Shown here: positions 1 to 11,467 of the stretch, piece after piece | Numbering within the stretch: the first letter of the stretch is position 1 | Layout: each line of letters starts with the position of its first letter | Origin: Hypsibius dujardini | Taxonomy: Eukaryota > Tardigrada > Eutardigrada > Parachela > Hypsibiidae | Length of the DNA stretch: 56,757 bases | Direction: 5' to 3' | Assembly (NCBI GenBank): GCA_001579985.1 | Contig: LRSR01002327.1 | Coordinates: 1-56,757, forward strand | The notes under the pieces: model-generated | Told to the model about the DNA's origin: nothing | What the model saw: the letters and a program-made list of their open reading frames with translations, nothing else | The model's database searches: none | Translations under genes and position numbers: made by a program

Positions 1-498
1 GTTGCGAGTCGGCCTTGAAAACAACGCGGGAGGTTCAGTCATTACGGCAAATGAAAAAAACCCCTTCATTCCTTAGAAGAGTCTGGGGAAACTGTTGGAT
101 CTTTTTTCTGGCAAGGATTCGACGAAAATGATTTCTAAATAATCGATTGGCCAAAGAATTTTCAAAGTTTCTTTACATTTGAGTAACTTTGAGAAACGAT
201 GAGGAGCTTTGATCTGTCCAATTTTCCATAACTGGTGCGGATTCACAGGGACAAAACGTCGATTTGGTGCTTCCTGGAGAAAATGGAAAAAACTTAAACA
301 AACCCAAATTATTGCAGATCTTTTATGATAAAACGAAAGAGAAGAAATTTCTCTGTCGAATAAGTGCTGACCTACTTTCCCCCTGAAAGGGGACGGAGCT
401 GCATGTCGGTGTCCTTGATCTCAAAAATAAGTTTCTACGCGGTAATTTCATCGTCCGCTTCAAGCGCTGAGCACCAGGTATAAGCCCGTGGACTTGAT
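1..498. other. No gene recognised; 3' flank of the minus-strand membrane ORF
   Basis: I see no exon-like frame with splice signals here. The open frames overlapping it (for example at 323-589 on the minus strand) are low-complexity, Arg/Ser-rich antisense readings. It may hold the 3' UTR of the ORF ending at 501. Confidence 0.3.
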
Positions 499-500
499 TG

Positions 501-743
501 CTACTGCACTGAAACGTTTTTGGGAGAGTTGAACATGACCGCGGGAGCCATTGGCGGGACGGCTTGGAAGTTGTTCTGTTCGACCACAAACGGGGCTGCT
601 TGAAGGGGGCTGTTGGCCATTCGGTTGGTGCACTTGCGGTTTCGCACGCACATCAAAATGAGAAAGATAATGGGACCGAGGATGATGACGCCCCCAAGGA
701 GGATGAAGAAGATGAGAACGGTTACAAAGATGACGTCCACCAT
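501..743 (-). CDS. Small single-pass membrane protein or last exon of a membrane protein
   Basis: Reading from the first in-frame ATG at 743 gives about 80 residues. A long hydrophobic helix (residues about 3-32) is followed by a basic stop-transfer stretch (CVRNRKC) and a Pro/Gln-rich tail with no catalytic motif. The layout of helix, Cys/Arg cluster and Pro-rich tail is like the last exon of the CUB-like gene at 49.3 kb and the small ORF at 50.5 kb. An in-frame TAA lies 39 bases upstream of the ATG, so it is either a complete mini-protein or a last exon with its acceptor just 5' of the ATG. I found no upstream exon. The family is not recognised. Confidence 0.4.
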   Translation of the reverse strand: MVDVIFVTVLIFFILLGGVIILGPIIFLILMCVRNRKCTNRMANSPLQAAPFVVEQNNFQAVPPMAPAVMFNSPKNVSVQ

Positions 744-1106
744 CGCGCTCACGCTCTCTCCCGGAGAGGGCGTGCCAAATTAACTAATAGCCGTTTGAAT
801 TGATTTGTTTAAAGGCCATTTGTGAGACTGGCTGAAGGTATAATCGAAATGAAACATTGTGACAATATACCAAATTTTCTCAAGTTAATATTACAAACTT
901 TAAAACACAGTGCAGAGGAAACGCATGTAAAAGAGGAAATGGTACTAGAATATGCTTATTAACTCAGGCATTCTTTAATCCCCTTAGGAAGCTGCTAGAA
1001 GTATCCATGGCAATAAATGGCGGGGTTGTACAAACTGGTCAGTTTGATCAGGGATAAATTCTAGCTGTCACAAATTCAAATCAATACTAGCAGATGAAAT
1101 TCAAGA

Positions 1107-1161
1107 AACAGACAAACAGACAAAGAGACAGACAAAGAGACAGATAGACAGACAAAGAGAC

Positions 1162-1231
<70 letters not shown>
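1107..1231. repeat. (CAGA)n microsatellite
   Basis: A pure run of CAGA units lies at about 1160-1230, preceded by interrupted CAAA/GAGA variants. The same tetranucleotide recurs at 4901-4924 and as its complement at 28.66 kb and 36.05 kb. Confidence 0.95.
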
Positions 1232-2287
1232 TTAATCCCTTGGGGAAATTACAGAACGTATAACGCAAAAGTAATGAAGAACGTAAAATGGCGTGGAAAA
1301 ATCTCGTGTTCTACGTGCGAAATTGTAAGCTTGTGCACCCGCATTTTTTTCAATAAAATCAAATTCGAAAAAAAACTCCCATTGGAATCATTGAAAATCG
1401 AAGTTTCGTGGTCGCAGTAAATATCTTTGAATTTAACTTTTCACTTAAACCGAAGAATCCGTGTCGCTGAAATTTGAGCACACTACCGGAATTACATTAT
1501 TAACCTCATCAAAATCTGGTCAGGTTTGAATACTAGTCGTGCGAGTCACGCGCGACACCGATAAAATTAGGAAAATAAATTACCGATTTGCGACACAACA
1601 CTGAAATTCTAGCGCTAGAATTGCAGTTGCATTTCTGCTTGCAGAAACGGACGACAGACGAAACCGGATGAACCGCTTGTTCTATTTGCCATTGACGCTT
1701 TGAGATTTATGCCGCGTGAAAGTTGCAGATTGTAGCTGGCGACAACTGAACCCTATATCGTCCGCTTAGTTTATACGGCACAGCGACATTTGGTACCTCG
1801 ACAAATGGTCTATCGACATCTCGCACGTTGCAATTTTGTGACGTTTGTACTTAAGCAAGCTTATGGTACCACAACAGAGCGTCGGACGCAATTCATGCAT
1901 AGATGGGAACGGAATGTTTATGGAATCAAACCTTCATGACGTTTTTCACGGTTTCAGACATTTGATTATGGAAGTTGAACTAATGAACATTGCGGTTATG
2001 GGTGCCTGCAAAAAAAGGTTACTATTTTTAGGGCTCCGTCCCTACTAGGACGGAATAACCTGAACATACAAGCTATTAGACTGAATAATAGGAGAAGAAT
2101 TGTAGGAAGACTTTACTGGTAGAGGAGATTAGAGGGGAAAGGAAGGAACTCTCATAGATTACTGTAGAACACACGCTTATATAGTCAGGAATAAAGAATA
2201 GTTCCTGATCTAACGTACTGGTTCCTGCCGACATGGCGGAATTATGTACGTGATAATAGCTGAGTAAGTACATTATGGAATGTGAAG

Positions 2288-2341
2288 GTAGATAGGAATG
2301 AGTTAACTAGGTAGATAGGAATGAGTTAACTAGGTAGATAG
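2288..2341. repeat. Tandem duplication, 23-base unit
   Basis: Two exact copies of a 23-base unit starting GTAGATAGGAATGAG, plus the first 8 bases of a third. Confidence 0.9.
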
Positions 2342-2619
2342 ACTATACTATTAGTAAGTCTTGGGTATCTGTTGGGTACCGCCCAACACTATCATCGTCA
2401 TTATTTTTGCGGTGGTTTGCTTCTCGTGTTGAGGCAATCCGTCGCACTAAATTTAACACACCCAAAAACTATCGAAAATGGCCAGATATGACAGGAACCC
2501 AATGCCGATCGGTACGGTTTGTATAACATCATCTCCACTGCGGTATATCATATCAAATGTCGTTGCACGATGTGTGAGCTATCTGGCCGTGAAATAAAAT
2601 GTGTAAAAAACGTCTGTCA

Positions 2620-2885
2620 AGAAAGATTATCAAAAAAAGGTATCAGCACGCAAGCAAAACGTTGAGCCGTGCGCGTCAAAACCAAGGCCTGTGATTGGTC
2701 TATTCGCATTTTTCAATTGTTGACAGCCCGGGTGCCTTACAGATCAGCCAACTGCGATCAGCGAATTTAACGAATTCACTGATTGCATTTCCTTGACACC
2801 TCCGGCTGATCACTTGTTCAAACCCGTTTATCAACAGTTTTTTTATACATTTTGTTGATTGAAAGCCGCACTCTCGTTAATATAC
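2620..2885 (+). repeat. Dispersed repeat, copy 1 (partner at 49.83-50.09 kb)
   Basis: About 260 bases align in the same orientation with 49830-50095. Shared blocks include GGCCTGTGATTGGTCTATTC and CTCCGGCTGATCACTTGTTC. This copy ends about 50 bases before the TATA box of the defensin-like gene. No terminal inverted repeats are obvious. It could be an element remnant or a duplicated promoter-proximal region. Confidence 0.75.
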
Positions 2886-2934
2886 ATTAAGTCAATGAAA
2901 TCAGCAGTCTCGTACTTCCAAATTGCAAACTGCA

Positions 2935-2948
2935 TAAATATATATAAG
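2935..2948 (+). promoter_or_regulatory. TATA box of the defensin-like gene
   Basis: TATATATAA at 2939-2947 lies about 75 bases before the ATG at 3022. With usual spacing, transcription would start near 2968-2978 (TTAGCTCAC), giving a 5' UTR of about 50 bases. A strong TATA box fits an inducible or highly expressed gene. Confidence 0.6.
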
Positions 2949-3021
2949 GGAAGGAGCAGCCGAACAACTTAGCTCACACGAAGCGTAGTACATAAAATTT
3001 TTTTGACATTTTCCATCTACA

Positions 3022-3978
3022 ATGTTTTTCAGCGCACCCTTGTTGAGACTGACAGTTTTTGCAGTAACTTTTTTGTTTTCATGTGTCTTGGGGATTGATG
3101 GCCCTCAGAACAAGTGCATCAGTCCGTCTGCGCCGGCTTGCACTAGGGATCAGGAATGCATCGACGCGTGCGGCACCGACGGCCTGGGAGACGGCAAGTG
3201 CGGTAAATTTCGATCCACGTCGCTCTGCTACTGCAACGGATGTGCGGAAGTGAACACAATGTGTGAGTACAAGGTATTAGAAATATCTGACGAACGTGCC
3301 TGAATGTCTGTCGATGTCTTTCAGTATTTCCTTCGCAAACGAGAACATCCACAGCTGCCAGCAGTAAGAGTTTTGTTTTACAATTAATCGCAAGAGGATT
3401 GTTGAGACTTCATAAAACTCTTGCCTTTTCTAGTTTCCCAGACTCGGGAGTTGTTATGCGGGGGAACAATTTACGACCCCGCTCTGAGCGTTTGCCTCGG
3501 TGGGAAAAATTTGTGTTTAGTGGGTCAACTGGCCTGTCGTAACGGAACGACAGCTGCGACCTGCTACGATCCAAGCGAGAAGACATGTTTCACCGGGCTG
3601 CTCTGCTTAGCGGGGGAGACTCGATGCGGAGACGAATGCATGGATCCTATGATCAAGACCTGTGTACGGAGTGACAAATGCGGAAATGGCAAAGGGATAT
3701 GCACGTGCCCGCGAGGGAACGAGCTGTGTGACGGAGAATGCTACGATGCGACAAAAGAAATTTGCACTGAAAATTACCCATCTCCATTAAAGAATAACGA
3801 CAAAAGGTGTAAAATCGGAGGGCTCCCCTGCGGGGACGAGTGTATTGACGTCGCGGAGCGAACATGCTTCTCCACATCTCAATGTGACGTCAACGGAAAC
3901 ACAAAACCCTGTTTTTGCCGAAACGGTCAAATACCATACAAATCGGGCTGCGCTCTTCCCGCAGCGCCCCAATCCTAA
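3022..3978 (+). CDS. Secreted protein: CS-alpha-beta defensin-like domain plus Cys-rich modules
   Basis: Three exons (3022-3262, 3325-3363, 3434-3978) keep frame through two GT-AG introns and encode 274 residues. Residues 1-24 are a signal peptide. Residues 32-74 carry eight Cys (32, 40, 46, 50, 60, 69, 71, 74): a CxxxC (CIDAC), a Cys after GDGK, and CxC (CYC). This is the spacing of eight-Cys CS-alpha-beta peptides such as drosomycin or plant defensins. A Ser/Thr linker follows, then about five short modules of the type CG-x2-C-[YMI]-D-x5-C (for example CGDECMDPMIKTC, CDGECYDATKEIC), resembling small Cys-rich sugar-binding modules of fungal-type secreted proteins. An extracellular antimicrobial or glycan-binding role is inferred. 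The defensin-like domain is confined to exon 1, suggesting exon shuffling. Confidence 0.8.
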
Positions 3979-4335
3979 CTTGGCCATCGTATCCTTCAAT
4001 GGTTGCGATTCTATTTTAGACTGTTTTCGAAATTTATGTTGGGTATAATCTTTTATAAATGTCTGAAAAGCATACCGGGACCATAAATTTCATCCTCAGT
4101 CGCTCATCGATTGGTTTTTCATTAACGCCATGCAACACTGGCTGAACAGAGTGTGAATTTTGAATTATTAAGAAGAAAAAGCTGTATTTACGGACTTGAC
4201 TCCCACGCCTCTTCTGCCTATCCGTGAATGACTAAACCCTTCAACCGGCGGCAAGCCGCGTGTTATAATGTTCTTAAAAATGAAGAATCGTAATCCCATG
4301 TCATGCACATAAACAATTCACGTCTATATATGGAT
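3979..4335. other. 3' flank of the defensin-like gene, no further gene seen
   Basis: AT-rich DNA up to the fold-back element. I see no clear AATAAA close to the stop codon and no exon-like frame. Confidence 0.3.
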
Positions 4336-4925
4336 GGCAATCGTCTCAATAGACTTGCTGCTTTGTACCTGTAATTGATTGTTGATTGGTGTATTTTTTG
4401 TCATAGTGGTTTGGCTTGTCATTGATTGCTTGATTATGTTCTTCAGCATCGTCACTCAGTTGATTGTTGATTGACACTATATCTGCACTTTGGTGTTGCT
4501 TCAGTTTTAATTAAACAAATTATTTAATCAACCGAGAGAGTGCGTGTGTCCGTACATCATTCGATGACTTTGGATATCCTACTAGGCAGTCACACACATA
4601 TAGAGCAGAAAGGCACAGATGGAGAGGCAGGCAAACAGGCATGCTCAATCAACAATCAGTCAAACTGCAACCAGAAATTAGTTGGTCAACAATCAACCTA
4701 TTGAACAGCACATGTCTTTCGGTCAAGCAATCCATTGACGGCCATTGCCTTAATAAATTTAGACTGGCTGCTCTGTGCCGTTAATTGATTGTCTGATTGA
4801 AACCCATGTGCTGTTCAATAGCTTGATTGTTGACTAATTTTTGGTTGTAGTTTGACTGATTGTTGATTGAGCATGCCTGTTTGCCTGCCTCTCCTGCCAC
4901 AGACAGACAGACAGACAGACAAACA
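4336..4925. repeat. Fold-back (MITE-like) element, copy 1
   Basis: The right part is a long imperfect inverted repeat: about 4600-4725 pairs with about 4795-4900 (arms contain GGCAAACAGGCATGCTCAATC and its complement). The left part (about 4336-4600) matches 46500-46815 in reverse complement. TTGATTG words are enriched. A (CAGA)n run closes the right end at 4901-4924. No coding capacity is seen, so it is probably non-autonomous. Confidence 0.75.
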
Positions 4926-5765
4926 GATCGATGCAGGAAAAGACTCATACATAAACATTAATCAAACCAGCCGATCTAATAACCGATTGCGTAAAACGAA
5001 GATGTGAACGAGCGTTTTCATCATGATTGGCGAACCCAGTGCCAGACACACTTTTCAGGCATAGTTGTCGTTATAACCTCTGCCATGGGCATTGGGCAGT
5101 TAAAAAAATAACAAAAAAATTATCAAGGCATGCAAAAATCATGAAATTCTTTGTCCTACTTGCAATGAACTACGGAGGAGGAAAAGAGGCTCTACACTCC
5201 AAGCAAGATGAATATCAGGTACCGGACTTGAATAGCCTATACTGTGGTTATTCGCTTACCAATGCACAGCGGGGCTGAGGTTGTTCCTTATAATACCACC
5301 ACACACCGCCCGTACCAGTAAGTGCGGGTAAGTGCGAGAGACAGCGCTGGTGATGTCATAAATGAGCGGATGTGAGAGGAGCATACAGGGTCCATATTCG
5401 AGTTCAACTGTGATGTCGTGCAGTCTATCCAACTATCCCTCAACAACACTTCACACTGTCACCTGCAGCCAAAAATAAATGGACGAGTGAATTAATTAAA
5501 ATAATCCTTCGGCTAAAAACATGGCACATCAAAGAGGCTACCGAATCTAAGTCAACAACGACTATTCTGCGCTCTTTGCACAGCGACAGTCATCGCATCA
5601 TTAGCATAGAAACATCCGGGTTGAGCTTCCTCCTTCGAGACCGATCAAAATGCAAAACACGGAACAGTCAAAACATTTCGCTTATAGTTTTACGCAATTC
5701 AAACTTGACGAAAAACCTTTCCTAATTTTTTTTGAAATTTAACATTAGCTTCAAATGTGAAAATT
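4926..5765. other. Upstream region of Gr-A, no gene recognised
   Basis: The open frame at 5027-5278 has no recognisable domain or splice context. The last few hundred bases probably hold the Gr-A promoter. I see no strong TATA box. Confidence 0.3.
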
Positions 5766-7981
5766 ATGGGCCCAAGTAATGCCCCTTTAATTCCGTCTTA
5801 CATTCTGATTTTATGGCAAGCAACGGGACTCCTTCCGCAATTTGTCTCGCCCTCAAAAAACGTTCATCTGAAGCGGCTGCTTCGAGCTTGGACCTTGCTG
5901 ATTATTCTCGTCTTTTGCTACTTCTACAGCATCGAATTGAATGTCTTCATCCGAACGTACCGTGTCGGCCTGAACAAACTCGAGTTCTTTACTATGATCC
6001 TGTGTATCTATCGAGAGTTCTTCTTCATTTTGCCCATCGTAATGCTCATCTTTCTCTTCGTTAAATCCGAAGCGATGCTACGAGTGGTGAAGATAGTGGA
6101 TGACGTCACGCTGGGTTCTTTGGAGGGGCCGCAACGGAGAACGATTAGATGGTTCCATGTGGGGTCGTGGGTGTATGCGGCGGTAGTGGTTGTGGGTGCC
6201 GCGTACGCCAATTACGCTGGAATTGAGCTCATGCTGGCGGAGATGAAGCTTCTTTTTCCCGATGACCTTGGATGGGTCGGTGAGCAACGGGTCGTGGTTA
6301 TACCAGGTACAAGAGCGAATCACAAGGGGACGATGGGGTCAATGGCATTGGCCTAAATATGGCATTGGCTTTCGTTAATGTAAATTAACAAGGGAAGAAA
6401 GACTTTATGCTGAATATGCTGAATATCTAACTCATCGGATTCGCAAAGAAACCCGATAGTCCGAATTAAAATAAAGTTTTAATTTTTATTTAAATAGTAC
6501 TTGCACATAAATCGAGCCACTTAGTTGAATCAATCTAAAGATATTGTACTGAACTCAAAAAAATGATATGAACAAAAGAGTATCGACGACAAAGTAATTT
6601 TTAATTGTGTTGTGGTACATTTGATGGTCACAAAATCATTCCGCTTTCTGATTTATTTTGACCTTTTTTTTCAAATTTTTAGGCGGATTGATGTCATACC
6701 GTTTGATGGCCATCATTTACGGCCACGCTGTGGCTTACACCGCTTACTGCTGGACCGTCCCACCGCTCTTCCTCGTCGGGATGGTTCTCGCACTCGGTTA
6801 TGGCTTCGCCAATCTAGGAGCGGAATTGAAAGAAATTTCCAAGCAGAGTAATCTCAAAAACAGTTTTGTTTTCGACATATCTCGCCGAATCTCCCGCATT
6901 CGCGATGACCACCGTCAGTTGAGGAGCGCAGTGAACCGTGTTAATAACACTGCTGCCTTCATCATCATCCTCAGCACAATTGGAGACGTGATTATGCCTG
7001 TGTCGTTGGTGTCGCAGTTTTTGACGGAGGAACCGAAAGAATTGGGCGCGATGTTCACGAACCATTGCATGAAATATGGAGTTTATTTCTTCTCAGCCTG
7101 CACAATCGTTCAAGGCATTCTTCGCATCTCAGTTTTCGTATGGATGCACGAACAGGTACATCCAACCTTGTTTTTTTTCAAAATTATTTTACCAAACACT
7201 TTAAACTTTACGTTTCGAGAGTTTTATTTTAAATTAATATAGAATAAACATTTATTAGCGTTCTTTTCCAAATTAATAAATTGCACTGTGGAAAATCGAT
7301 TGAATGTTATAGAATATCAAAACAATAATAATTTGATAACTTAAACGGTTAGAAAAATTTCGTAATTTTGAACTGAACGATATTTACTCTAGTTACGATG
7401 TTTTCAAAAAAGCAGTACCATTATTGTATTATTGTTCGTTTTTATTTTCGTTCTTATGTTCGTTCTTATGTAGGCAAGTTCAAGTAAAGTTCACCTCCGT
7501 AAGATCGTGCTCTCAGCTCTCGAGTCAGGAGTCAGGGATATCGCCAAGCAATTCGAAGAGGAAATGTCGGAGGACGAAGACTCGCTCTCCATTTCCGGCA
7601 ATGGATTCTTCGCCATCACAAAGCACTTCGCTGCAACGGTACGAAAAAGGAACATATACATCCCAAATACGCTTAGGAACAATACGCTCAATAATAATAA
7701 TAAATACTCTTGAAAGAATAATCATATAACATGACATAAAATTTCGTAGCGTTCAACATAAACGTCTCGTGTTTTATCATCTGCAGTTGTTCGGCGTGAT
7801 TCTCACATATTACCTGCTGATCTACGAAACGAAGGACGAAAAGAACGATCTGGATGAATTGCAGGCCTACCAGGAGATGACTTTCGTTAAGTTGACCGCA
7901 CAGATTCAAGGCCTGATTAACCATATGAACAAGTCCTCGGACCACAGTCTTCTCACAGCTCAGCTCAACATACCAGGGTAA
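5766..7981 (+). CDS. Gustatory receptor (7tm_7) Gr-A, intact
   Basis: Four exons (5766-6279, 6683-7155, 7474-7638, 7787-7981) join in frame to 448 residues, within the usual Gr range. Hydrophobic helices fall at about residues 8-25, 40-62, 75-100, 130-160, 178-210, 265-290, 300-322 and 375-397. The diagnostic C-terminal region is present: GNGFFAITKHFAATLF, then LTYYLLIYE, a variant of the TYxxxxxQF signature. Grs are ligand-gated cation channels in the membrane of chemosensory neurons, with N terminus inside; the ligand cannot be inferred. ATG 5766 was chosen because the frame opens with GTG just upstream and the ATG at 5755 is followed at once by TGA. An odd feature is a charged tail of about 50 residues after the last helix. 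Decayed copies lie at 9.5-11.9 and 16.7-17.8 kb. Confidence 0.85.
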
Positions 7982-9326
7982 AGATCTTGAATTTTCCTAC
8001 CTCACAGCAGTTGTATACAAAACATAATTATGGTTTTATGCGTTCTGTAACACTCTACATTTCAATACGGAGAGGAACAAAATTACGAAACATTGTATGT
8101 ACAAGATAGTAATATGTTTTAGTTACTGTAGAATGCCGCACAGTTGAAGGGAGCGGCGTTCGGTTAAACAGAACGCTCACTAACTTTGCCAACTTCGTCT
8201 GAGTTTGTACGCCAAATTTTACTGGCGGCTACGTGATGCTGCGTGGAGCTGCATGGAGCTACGTGGAGCTGCATGGCCGCCGTGGGACGTTGTGGAAGAA
8301 ATCTTGGATCTCCAAATTGCTCCACCTTACTCCACGCAGCTCGAATAAACAAATCGGCTTGAGGAAAACACACAGAGGATGTCTGTCAAAAGTCTGTTAG
8401 CAATCTTATTCTCCTCCCAATTCCCAACCGAAATTACCTTAGATCATCATACATTCCGAAAATATAAAAAAAACAAATTTCGGAGAGAACAATCGCAGCA
8501 CTGGTCAAAGTTGAACTCCGAGCCCGGGAAGACGACTTTTCTGTCTGTTCAATTTAGGGTCTAAAATTCAATTTCGTCTGCTCATTTCTCCCTGCGGTAA
8601 AGCTGCATTTCCTAATATCCTAAACAAAACCGAAGCGAATTTACTGGGCTTTTGATCGCCTATGGGGAAACCATTCAACGCTTAGCAAGCAGAACCACAA
8701 ATTCAAATTGTTTGGCGAGCACCTTCGCGAACTTCGCGCAGCTGAAGTTTCCCAAAGCAGATTTCCGAACAAACAACAATCACGTTTTTGAAAATTCTAT
8801 TCACCAGTGCTTCTATTGAAATGAAAGCCACTGAATGTGCGGAAATAAGTAAACGGTTTCGGGCCAGGAACCCAGACGGCTGAATTCAGATCACTCTGCC
8901 GCTTCAGGGACCTAATGAACTTTTCGTATTTCAATCGGTCGCTAAAATCCTTTTGCTGTTTGGTGAATGGAAGTCCAATACATTCCCTATCCCAGCACAT
9001 GATGGGTGGGGACATAAATCAACGAAGGCCAACACGGCATCATATGGTTATCAAGCTACACACGGTGGGAGAACTCCTTATGGAGATCGGATCATTCAAC
9101 AACAAAATCCTCATTCATGCATTGAGTAATCCCAATTACATGGCACCATTGAATAGCCCAAGGTCTCCCTCAAATTTTTGATACACGCGGACAATAGATT
9201 TGTTGGGTAGAAGACCATTAAAAATCTCAAAGAAGATGGTCATAGCAGAGTAGAAAGCAGATTTACATACGCAACAGATCATTGCGTGATTCAACTGCGG
9301 AAAGTAGCCTGCGTCCGCTTATTACT
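7982..9326. other. Intergenic, no gene recognised
   Basis: A local imperfect repeat of GGAGCTGCATGGAGCTACGT lies at 8233-8275, with a partly inverted counterpart (CTCCACGCAGC) at 8331-8341. The open frames here show no recognisable protein. Confidence 0.3.
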
Positions 9327-9470
9327 ACTAGACTACAACTATATTAAATCTATACTAAAACTTTACTAAAACTATACTATGCTAAAACTATAATGAAACT
9401 GTACTAAATCTATATTAAAACTGTATTAAAACTATACTGTACTAAGACTATACTAAAACTATACAAGCTA
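9327..9470. repeat. Degenerate minisatellite, ACTATACTAAA-type unit
   Basis: About a dozen imperfect copies of an 11-13-base unit (ACTATACTAAA, ACTGTATTAAA and similar) lie directly before the Gr-A-derived duplicate. Confidence 0.85.
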
Positions 9471-10092
9471 CAATATTATATTGCCTGACGTCCACATCAA
9501 ATTACGAAAGTCCAATACAAATAAAATGTCGAATTTTAATTAAAGACAAATTTCATGTAAAATAACACGGGAAGACTTGGACATTAAATTTCCGATCAAA
9601 CGCAAAACTTACGCGATTGGCTAGGTTGTATTGAAGTATGATGATGATATTAAAAAATGTATGCTGAATACCTAACTCATCAGTTTTGCAGAAAAATCCC
9701 ATGGCCTGAAATAAAATACAATTTTGATTTACAGTTAAACAGTATTTACACATAAAGCGAGTCATTTAATTGAATAAAACGAAAGATACTTTGCCTAATA
9801 TTGCAGCGTAGTAAAAATTGAAATTGAAATTGAAATCAAATCAAATAAAAAAAACGATATAGAAAAAATACTGTCGGTGCCAACTCATTTGATGATCCCA
9901 AAATCATTCCGCTTTCTGACTTATTTTGACCTTACTTTTTGGCAAATTTTTAGGCTGGTTGATGTCACACCGTTTGATGGAGTGTACTTTTTCTCGGCCT
10001 GCACCATCGTTCAAGGCATTCTTCGAATCTCAATTTTTATATGGATGCACGAAAAAGTACATCCAGCGTGTTTTTTTCCCAAAAATATATTA

Positions 10093-11467
10093 CTGTAGGC
10101 TCCCGATTTCAAAGGTCGGTTTTAGGTCCGGCCCGAAAACACGTTCCGTTCTTCGCTTGGTTGTTCATTCAGATTCACTTAAACTCTATTGACTTTAAAA
10201 TTTTGAAACCGAAATCAACAATCAACGGCAATCTAGCTTACAAGTCAGCCATTTCCTCTTCCACATCGAAAATTGACTCCACAAATGTTATTTCGGACAC
10301 TAAAAACGCATTTTTAATGCACTCTTCGGTGATTGACTCCCAAGCAGCTGAAGTGAAATTCAGCACGTCCTGGCGAGTTGGACTCTTCATGTTCTTGCTC
10401 TTAGTCGCATCTGATTTCTTCTGCATTTTTCGCCACTTATGAAATTCTTTTCTGTACTGAACTTTGAACAGCTTATTTACTCCGACATTCAAGGGCTGAT
10501 GCTGACCAGTTAATCCAGCAGGAATGAAGACCCAAAAATGGAATACACGCGTGGCCATAATTCCTAGTGGTCCAATTTAAGCCGATCTGTGACTGCCGCA
10601 CATGAAATAGGCATGGTCGAAGTTTGAGTCAACAGCAAGCAATCCTGCCACTTGTTTGAAAAAGTAGACAATCAATGAATCGATCGGATAACTACGTTTG
10701 TTAGATCGATCTAGCAATCTCCAGCGCCTTCTCTTTCACGTCATAATTGGTAACTAAAATCCCGTCATCTGCTTGCTGAAGCACACAGTTAGCGGCTTCA
10801 CTTTCAATTTCAGAGTACATAATGCTTCGAGTGACTTTTCGCGGCGGGGATGGTCCATTTCTACGTTGAATAAAAATAGTTCGCGGTCATTTTTTAGCAC
10901 TGCTTACCAAGCCACTCAAGCGCCCGAGATAACGCTGTGAATCAATCCAATCAAAACTTGAATCAACTGCAGTCAACAGCGGTAAATCAGGCAATCAATA
11001 GAAGCTCTAATATTCAGCCAATCAGGTCAATCAAGCACCTGCAACTAGGCCTTAATATAGTTGAGTTAATACATCAATCAAGCACAGCCTGAAATAATAA
11101 TTTACTAGAGCCAGCGCTGCAAACAGAATTTCGGACCGTGCTCCTGTTGCGCAAACTTTGCGATAGAAACACTGTTTTCTCGTTATTTGTTGGAGAATCC
11201 GATTGATTTTGCGTGGTGAGTGAATAACACGCGGCATTTTTTTAAACCAAACGTAACAAACAATCAATCGACCGAAGTGGAAGAGCGATAATTTGTTTTT
11301 TGCAAATGCCTTTCAATCATCATTTCAATCAAGCAAGGTAGCATAGCCTTTCAGGCAAAACCAACGGGCCAATCACGGACAAGTGAATTGAATTGAACGA
11401 TCCACTCAAGCTTGATGTGAATCAGCGGGGTGGGGCATAATCGATCCTTGAAATCGGGAGCGTACAG
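10093..11467. mobile_element. pogo/Tigger-like (Tc1/mariner superfamily) DNA transposon, decayed
   Basis: Ends are inverted repeats of about 22 bases: CTGTAGGCTCCCGATTTCAA on the left, and CTGTACGCTCCCGATTTCAA read inward from the right. TA dinucleotides flank it at 10091-10092 and 11468-11469. The uninterrupted site survives in Gr-A intron 2 (TTTTACCAAACAC near 7189-7200), which confirms the boundaries and the TA duplication. Length is 1375 bases. It carries a fragment of a pogo-type DDE transposase on the minus strand. The 300-base MITE at 35.3 kb has related ends (CTCCCGATCTCAA). Confidence 0.85.
10238..10558 (-). pseudogene. pogo/Tigger/jerky-type transposase, C-terminal fragment
   Basis: 106 codons are open. 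The segment PAGLTGQHQPLNVGVNKLFK matches the end of DDE_1 (pogo/Tigger/jerky) catalytic domains, where a Pro-x-x-Thr-x-x-x-QPLD motif precedes a helix. A tail with AAWESITEECIKNAF matches the conserved W-x-x-I...I-x-x-x-F helix. The QPLD Asp reads Asn here (QPLN). The N-terminal HTH domains and the first catalytic Asp are not recognisable upstream. It is an inactive remnant inside the TA-flanked element. Confidence 0.75.

Larger units (their letters stand above)
744..2619. other. Intergenic, no gene recognised; microsatellite and short tandem duplication
   Basis: Apart from the CAGA microsatellite and the 23-base tandem duplication listed separately, I see no exon with plausible splice sites. 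The two open frames over 60 codons (1845-2048 and 2076-2273) lack protein-like composition. Confidence 0.3.

Noticed and set aside
564-803. Acidic open frame on the plus strand
   Set aside because: It is the antisense reading of the membrane ORF at 501-743.
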